A stretch of DNA of 8,494 nucleotides from Lachnospiraceae bacterium (GTDB lineage Bacteria > Bacillota > Clostridia > Lachnospirales > Lachnospiraceae): contig JAFUWM010000197.1 in NCBI GenBank assembly GCA_017483425.1, positions 1 to 8,494 of the forward strand, in the 5' to 3' direction. Under the pieces are notes generated by a model, which had not been told where the DNA came from, searched no databases, and was given only the letters and a program-made list of their open reading frames with translations. Both the position numbers and the translations under genes were made by a program. This document shows, piece by piece, positions 6,525-8,494 of this stretch (position 1 is the stretch's first letter; each line of letters starts with the position of its first letter).

Positions 6525-7655
6525 TTACTCAAACGCTGCAGCTACCTTTGGCAACAGTTCACGGATCTTTAAATGCTGGGGACAAACTCTCTCACATTTA
6601 CCGCATCTGATACAATCGGAAGCCCTGCCATGCTCTCCGCCTGTTACTATATTTTCGTAATAATATGCCGTGTTCCAGTTATGGAACGCCTCATGCGCAT
6701 TAAGGGCTGCAAAGAGATCCGGAATGCGTATTCCCCTCGGACATTCGCTTTCTTCTATGCAATATCTGCAAGCTGTGCACGGGATCAGATTGAGTCCTTT
6801 GAATATCTCACAAACCTTCTTTACCGCATCCATCTCTGTATCCGTCAAAGGCTCAAAATCTTTCATTGCACCGGTATTATCCTGCATCTGTGCCATATCA
6901 CTCATTCCGGAGAGTACAACCGCTATATTAGGGAAGCTGCCCGCGAATCTTACTGCGTAGCTTGCATTGCTTCCACCATTTAAGTTGCGAAGGATCTGAT
7001 CCGCATCTTTAGGGAGATTCACGAGACTTCCGCCCTTTACCGGCTCCATAACAAGTACAGGCTTACCAAACTTCTCACATACTTCATAGACCTTTCCCGC
7101 TTCAACCGATGCATCCTCATAATCCAGATAATTAAACTGTATCTGAACCACCTCCACCTCGGGATGCTCTGATAGGATCATGTCAAGAACTTCCGCCTTA
7201 TCATGGAAGGATATTCCAAAATGCCTGATCAATCCCTCTTCCTTAAACTTATATGCCGTTTCATATGCCTTACACTTTTTGAACTTCTGGTAATTGTTCC
7301 GATCCTGCGCATGCATCAGATAAAAATCAAAGTAGTCCACTCCACACCATGCAAGCTGCTTTTCAAAGAATGGACGGATTTCATCCTGTGATTTGTAATA
7401 TGGATCTGTCAGCTTATTTGTAAGCAAAAATTGCGACCGGTCATATCTTTTCACCACGCAATCTCTGATCGCTGTCTCCGACTGTCCGCCGATATAGCCG
7501 TGTGCCGTATCAAAATAATTGAAGCCCGCATCAATAAAAGCATCTGCCATTTTGGTGAACTCATCATAATCAACCTGCCCATCCTTCATTGGCAGGCGCA
7601 TACATCCGAAACCGAAATTCACATGAATCTCCGGAAAAAATCTATTTTGCTGCAT
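6525..7655 (-). CDS. Aldo/keto reductase with C-terminal double 4Fe-4S domain
   Basis: 376 residues in two parts. Residues 10-285 form an aldo/keto reductase TIM barrel with FGCMRLP (16-22), the predicted tetrad D49, Y54 (FDTAHGY), K81 (TNKL) and H115 (LMHAQD), and a NAD(P)-site-like end VVLSGMSD (246-253). Residues 293-358 carry eight cysteines: C293, C296, C299, C305 and C348, C351, C354, C358, the last group in CIRCGKCERVCPQ. This is the predicted-oxidoreductase group of the aldo/keto reductases (COG1453 type), thought to pair a barrel reductase with two iron-sulfur clusters; the substrate is unknown. The first group is spaced C-x2-C-x2-C-x5-C rather than ending x3. The start at 7655 has AGGAGG 7 nt upstream. 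It follows the nitrilase pseudogene after 97 nt and precedes the YbaK-like gene by 14 nt. Confidence 0.93.
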   Translation of the reverse strand: MQQNRFFPEIHVNFGFGCMRLPMKDGQVDYDEFTKMADAFIDAGFNYFDTAHGYIGGQSETAIRDCVVKRYDRSQFLLTNKLTDPYYKSQDEIRPFFEKQLAWCGVDYFDFYLMHAQDRNNYQKFKKCKAYETAYKFKEEGLIRHFGISFHDKAEVLDMILSEHPEVEVVQIQFNYLDYEDASVEAGKVYEVCEKFGKPVLVMEPVKGGSLVNLPKDADQILRNLNGGSNASYAVRFAGSFPNIAVVLSGMSDMAQMQDNTGAMKDFEPLTDTEMDAVKKVCEIFKGLNLIPCTACRYCIEESECPRGIRIPDLFAALNAHEAFHNWNTAYYYENIVTGGEHGRASDCIRCGKCERVCPQHLKIRELLPKVAAAFE

Positions 7656-7662
7656 CGTCCGA

Positions 7663-7668
7663 CCTCCT
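7663..7668 (-). promoter_or_regulatory. Ribosome binding site of the aldo/keto reductase
   Basis: A full AGGAGG on the minus strand lies 7 nt before the ATG at 7655, confirming that start. Confidence 0.85.
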
Positions 7669-7754
7669 TTTCTGTTTAATTAATCTCTGCCATAAAACAA
7701 TTATTCGGGATTCCTCAACAACATAATCGAAAGGACAAATGCTGAGAACAAGTC

Positions 7755-8494
7755 TCACTCATACAGTTCTGTTCTTCGAAGAGATGTATATGGTCGTTGC
7801 TTACGTTTTCCAGTAGCTCCAGAGAGATTTACTTCTGCTATTATCAGCTCTTCCTTATCGCCTGCAAGTGCAATTGTCTCTCCGTCAAATCCTGCAACAA
7901 GAGACTCTCCTGAGAAGTCCATATCACCTTCTCTCCCAACACGATTACACATAGCAACATTGACACTGTTCTGGAATGCCTGCACCTTCACTTCCCACCG
8001 GAATAGTTCCGACGGCTCTGCCTTAGTATTTGCTGTTGGTATGATAATCAGTTCTGCTCCGCGCAGTGCCTCGGTGCGAATGCTCTCCGGATAATGACGA
8101 TCAAAACAGACCACAATACCGATTTTCCCAAATCTTGTATCAAAAACAGTAAAACCTTCTTCGGATGGCGCATAGTAATCCTGCTCATAAAATTGCTCAC
8201 ACTGAGCAATATGAACCATCTTCTGTCTGCCAACTATTTCACCCTTATCATCTATCAACAGACTCATATCGTATCGGCGGTCGTTTTCCTCGATATAAAA
8301 GTTAGGTGAAGCATAAATATGATTCTCAAGGCAGGCAGTCTGAATTCCTTTTACATAATCACTATCCAGCGAGAAAGAATACTCCTTCACATCCCTTTTC
8401 GGATATTGCGGAAAGAACGGTTAAAGCTGTATTTCCGGAAAGCAGATAAGATCCGCGCCTTTATTGGCCGCCTCTGTAATCAGCTTCGTGGACT
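7755..8494 (-). pseudogene. Nitrilase/carbon-nitrogen hydrolase interrupted by an in-frame TAA (5' end outside window)
   Basis: One reading frame runs from the window edge to the TGA at 7757-7755 and encodes a nitrilase-superfamily amidase similar to N-carbamoylputrescine amidases. The catalytic triad is present: Glu in ICFPEIQL (GAA at 8435-8433), Lys in GRQKMVH (codon 8222-8220) and Cys in VVCFDRHYPES (codon 8108-8106). Directly after FPEIQL the frame has TAA (8423-8421), then continues as PFFPQYP, the usual family sequence, with no shift. A single C-to-A change from TCA (Ser) would create this stop. The open part after the stop starts at best at a GTG (8390) without a usable Shine-Dalgarno, and would lack the catalytic Glu and the first beta-strands, so it should be inactive. 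Codon use is richer in ATT, GCA and GTT than purB or the YfhO gene. A sequencing error is the main alternative. Confidence 0.85.

Noticed and set aside
7669..7754. Promoter for the aldo/keto reductase in the 97-nt gap
   Set aside because: The gap is AT-rich and holds TTGTTG and TTTTAT-like words, but no pair with good boxes and 16-18 nt spacing; a promoter is likely somewhere here or upstream but cannot be placed.
7743..7757. Small hairpin TGAGA/TCTCA at the nitrilase stop as a terminator
   Set aside because: It has only a 5-bp stem with a 5-nt loop and no adjacent T-run, so it is too weak to call.
7755..8390. Nitrilase as an intact 211-residue gene from the GTG at 8390
   Set aside because: Family-typical sequence continues in frame upstream through the TAA, the GTG lacks a usable Shine-Dalgarno at proper spacing, and this form misses the catalytic Glu.
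8421..8423. Recoding of the in-frame stop as selenocysteine or pyrrolysine
   Set aside because: The codon is TAA, while those amino acids use TGA and TAG, and nitrilases have no such residue at this place.

Overview
The window reads as a stretch of a Clostridia-type Firmicutes chromosome, most likely Lachnospiraceae. This is inferred from three things: strong Shine-Dalgarno sites and a sigma-A consensus promoter, an LTA-synthase-type enzyme beside a YfhO-family membrane protein, and frequent ATA/ATC isoleucine codons. No marker gene fixes the genus. Every convincing gene lies on the minus strand, so the transcription order runs from high to low coordinates.

Layout in transcription order: (1) 8494-7755, a nitrilase/carbon-nitrogen hydrolase reading frame interrupted by an in-frame TAA right after its catalytic-Glu motif, therefore probably a pseudogene; its 5' end lies outside the window. 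(2) 7655-6525, an aldo/keto reductase with a C-terminal double-cluster ferredoxin-like domain, followed after 14 nt by (3) 6510-6028, a YbaK/EbsC-type aminoacyl-tRNA editing protein. (4) A near-perfect sigma-A promoter at 6007-5979. (5) 5939-4503, purB, adenylosuccinate lyase of the long type that resembles the animal enzyme, sharing one base (TAATG) with (6) 4503-3229, purA, a divergent adenylosuccinate synthetase. (7) A 77-nt gap holding a perfect 15-bp inverted repeat. (8) 3151-1355, a five-helix membrane phosphoglycerol transferase of the LTA synthase family, overlapping by 26 nt (9) 1380-1, the first 460 residues of a YfhO-family polytopic membrane protein that runs off the window.

How the genes work together: PurA and PurB catalyse the two steps from IMP to AMP, and PurB also acts earlier in IMP synthesis. 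The promoter and stop-start overlap indicate one coupled transcription unit. The LTA-synthase-like enzyme and YfhO form a second coupled pair. YfhO proteins have been linked to glycosylation of lipoteichoic acid in Bacillus, so the pair plausibly makes and decorates a polyglycerol-phosphate-type surface polymer. Whether it is read through from purA or separately controlled depends on the inverted-repeat gap.

Nothing here is clearly a new system. The points most worth a second look are the nonsense codon in the nitrilase, the substituted IMP-pocket positions in PurA, the long inverted repeat abutting a ribosome binding site, and the overlapping LTA-synthase/YfhO pair. No tRNA, rRNA, CRISPR array, insertion sequence or convincing intrinsic terminator was seen.
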